Below are positions 31,301-32,245 of a stretch of 32,245 bases of DNA, piece by piece. The notes beneath the pieces were generated by a model that did not search any database, was not told where the DNA came from, and was given only the letters and a program-made list of their open reading frames with translations. A program made the translations under genes and the position numbers. Numbering within the stretch: position 1 is the first letter of the stretch; every line of letters begins with the position of its first letter. This DNA is from an uncultured Granulosicoccaceae bacterium (GTDB taxonomy: Bacteria > Pseudomonadota > Gammaproteobacteria > Granulosicoccales > Granulosicoccaceae): positions 1 through 32,245 of the forward strand of contig CALGNZ010000192.1 of NCBI GenBank assembly GCA_937957915.1, in the 5' to 3' direction.

Positions 31301-32245
31301 GCAGTCTTTGTCGACGTTCTGCAAAGGCCGCTGTGTAAGTGGTGTCAGCCAGATTGCTCATGTCAGCAACGTACTCTGCAGCAATGCCGGGTTGATTCGA
31401 TGCTTCTGCCCAGGTTGCTGCCTTTTCCAGCCAATAGATTGCTCGGTCGTTTTCAATCGTGGACAGGTTTGCGTAGAGCGGATAAGCGAGGTCAGGTCGT
31501 TCATTGGCCAATACAAATTTTGCCAGATCTTCAACCTGTTGCTGTTCCTGTGGCACGATGGCAACGAGCTTTTCCAGTTCCATATCGGTGGTGAACTTGT
31601 CAGACGTCGAGGTCAGTAACTGCACAAGTTTAAAATTCAACTCGAAGTTTTTGCTTTCGTCATCTGCTGCAGCGATTGCGGAGCGATAGCAATTCTCTGC
31701 CAGACCCGGCATTTGGACTCCGGCGAGTATCGTGGCGCATCGTTCCAGCCAGACTACTTCATTGTCCGGGTCAGCCTTGGCCAGGAGCATGGCGTAGGTT
31801 GCCGAGAGCTCTGGTTGTTTGAGTTGCGATGCTATATCAGATGCACGTGTTAGCGTGGATACATCCTGCATATCACGCGAGTCTAGAAACTCGGTAAGCA
31901 GACTGATTAGCTTTGCCTCATAGGAGGCGCTGCGAGCCTGATTATCTGATTCGAAATAGCCGACAGTTGCCGTTTCGAGTTTCAGTAGAAACAGATCTTT
32001 GCCAGGGATTTGGATATCAGGTCGATCGGCCATCAATTGCTGAGCTTCTTCCCAGCGCTTGCCATGGATCATGCTCTGTATAACAAACTGCATCTCGGAC
32101 GCCGGTAAGTCACCGGCAGCGTCGCGTGCTTTGAGGTAGGCGATATCCAGGTCGTCTATTTTTTCAAATTGCCCAGCCTGATCGGCGCTAAACAAAAATG
32201 TCTGTCGCGACGGCATTAACACAATAAACGCTACTGTTATAAGCA
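28377..32245 (-). CDS. pelB: PelB-like TPR and outer-membrane beta-barrel export protein, 5' end outside window
   Basis: At least 1,288 residues are present. The frame is open to the right edge, where codons before 32222 read LITVAFIVLMPSRQTFLFSA, the end of an N-terminal membrane segment, so the true start lies beyond the window. Residues up to about 980 are TPR-like helical repeats (for example LLLEGIDLANALGKNSQAQEWNEQVLIQRPDDLEALNRQINYSLALGDLAGAL). The last 300 or so are alternating beta strands (ITAHFGNSKRDLRVTTGINSN) ending in Phe, as in a 16-strand outer-membrane barrel. A membrane anchor, a long periplasmic TPR scaffold and a barrel is the architecture of PelB, the exporter of the cationic exopolysaccharide Pel. 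In Pseudomonas pelC follows pelB; here no pelC follows. Other TPR-barrel secretins such as BcsC or PgaA are less likely on size. Confidence 0.72.
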   Translation of the reverse strand, partial: LITVAFIVLMPSRQTFLFSADQAGQFEKIDDLDIAYLKARDAAGDLPASEMQFVIQSMIHGKRWEEAQQLMADRPDIQIPGKDLFLLKLETATVGYFESDNQARSASYEAKLISLLTEFLDSRDMQDVSTLTRASDIASQLKQPELSATYAMLLAKADPDNEVVWLERCATILAGVQMPGLAENCYRSAIAAADDESKNFELNFKLVQLLTSTSDKFTTDMELEKLVAIVPQEQQQVEDLAKFVLANERPDLAYPLYANLSTIENDRAIYWLEKAATWAEASNQPGIAAEYVADMSNLADTTYTAAFAERRQRLLLAAGRNEEALLAFRERLAVNMTNTDLLLEGIDLANALGKNSQAQEWNEQVLIQRPDDLEALNRQINYSLALGDLAGALTWSRKMVDNDPQNKAYRVKLAQLEEWNGNIENAMQQRQWLAEHRPSMQNDRELIRLAELNWNARVAADAMRRVANREPLNSEGILKLVALYEQDGRPDLAAEALNEMMQSSKSQAMLLRELAALHRRHSDYANSLLAWEQFAERFGRSGEESINRMELHWRLDQTERALAVAKGVDKYFLGSATAQQLNLLSELGWRYRRPELVFAAAPHLDRLKMDDDKRITLGSRIIQAQMDSGEYKLAVEDAERLWRKTGHQGFLLTAIDVALQENIYPHAERYLDANHELLELREVPAYWLTVADHYNRNQDEVAALETYRSTLMMQPDNTDALVGLIWTSLGTDADAGTLAEILEQHEDSATDNPALWAPFALATMRTDDVQDSLRWFSKIMQRNDHDYNILLAFADALDQTGNAGHAYKVRAYALNKLRPMVAAQSPIETNDLVRDYVSLLRTYGSASENEAWTQRVMQDIPGSSEQESAWRQEMAASWFLATQRNDYARLIMTKLHEKRLQAPAWQQLALALNENNTNSITEILASATDLSTTDQILALRKVGRDNEAYQLAQSAMASSSGAARRAAQDQVIAMRSTRPGYFSSGIRQRQLGKLNITESDLALRHTMNARDFGIALDYQRNNLTSDEFVVTNANEDDIAITAHFGNSKRDLRVTTGINSNGADELSYASGRFSIRGNNGRRELSTEVALNEIPETIPQLRLAAKRNRAEVSFETSVGKNEFVKLTGNVSEVAARNEKARFSTGASGSLEVGTRGTFGSNSWSMGLVASSQVNEQTEVLPDALSQLSQSTSFTSLFAEESQELAISASLIRGGIASEYPQAASPRYSMNARLGHAWPARSTALQLSAGAGFRVLGNDELSLQLTHDRNAEVLTDDKSTSTIGLRYINHF

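Overview
The window looks like chromosomal DNA of a Gram-negative, probably marine, gammaproteobacterium. Supporting this are a Pel-type outer-membrane export protein, a periplasmic zinc-type cluster resembling Vibrio zrg, a DUF4105/Lnb-like protein paired with a DUF3015 protein, and two complete ABC amino-acid importers with periplasmic binding proteins. The species assignment is inference. I see no tRNA, rRNA, CRISPR array, insertion sequence, integrase or phage gene.

Layout, left to right. Positions 1-3740 (minus strand): the 5' part of a membrane-anchored parallel beta-helix protein, an FAD-dependent dehydrogenase, a DUF2164 protein and a NIPSNAP protein. Positions 4072-4407 (plus): a small antibiotic-biosynthesis-monooxygenase-type protein with a TTG start. 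Positions 4496-8334 (minus): a five-gene metal-handling operon transcribed right to left, in the order secreted His-rich protein, DUF2796 (ZrgA-like) protein, ABC ATPase, FtsX/MacB-type permease, DUF3299 protein. Positions 8654-9835 (minus): a DUF937 protein. Positions 10218-11963 (minus): an ArsR-type repressor, an SRPBCC/AHSA1 protein and a DUF899 protein, with a clear promoter and operator-like dyads in front of the repressor gene.

Positions 12207-15995 (plus): a two-domain SnoaL-like protein followed by a polar amino-acid ABC importer (binding protein, permease, ATPase). Positions 16075-17241 (plus): an MFS transporter that converges, across a strong bidirectional terminator, on a branched-chain amino-acid (Liv-type) transporter at 17450-22931 (minus), transcribed livG-livF-livH-livM-livJ. 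An apparently non-coding stretch of about 850 bp follows.

Positions 23784-26248 (plus): a DUF3015 secreted protein, an excellent intrinsic terminator, then an Lnb/DUF4105-type protein. On the minus strand are a secreted protein with Cys-Trp repeats and an acidic pentapeptide tract (26325-27869) and, running off the right edge, a very large TPR plus beta-barrel protein that I read as PelB.

Most of the window is ordinary nutrient transport and cell-envelope housekeeping. The places most worth a second look are the zrg-like operon, with its apparently leaderless first gene; the DUF3015/terminator/Lnb-like pair; and the 32-residue Cys-Trp repeat protein beside PelB. The arsR and livJ control regions also show well-placed dyads. 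No single region is a convincing wholly new system from sequence reading alone.
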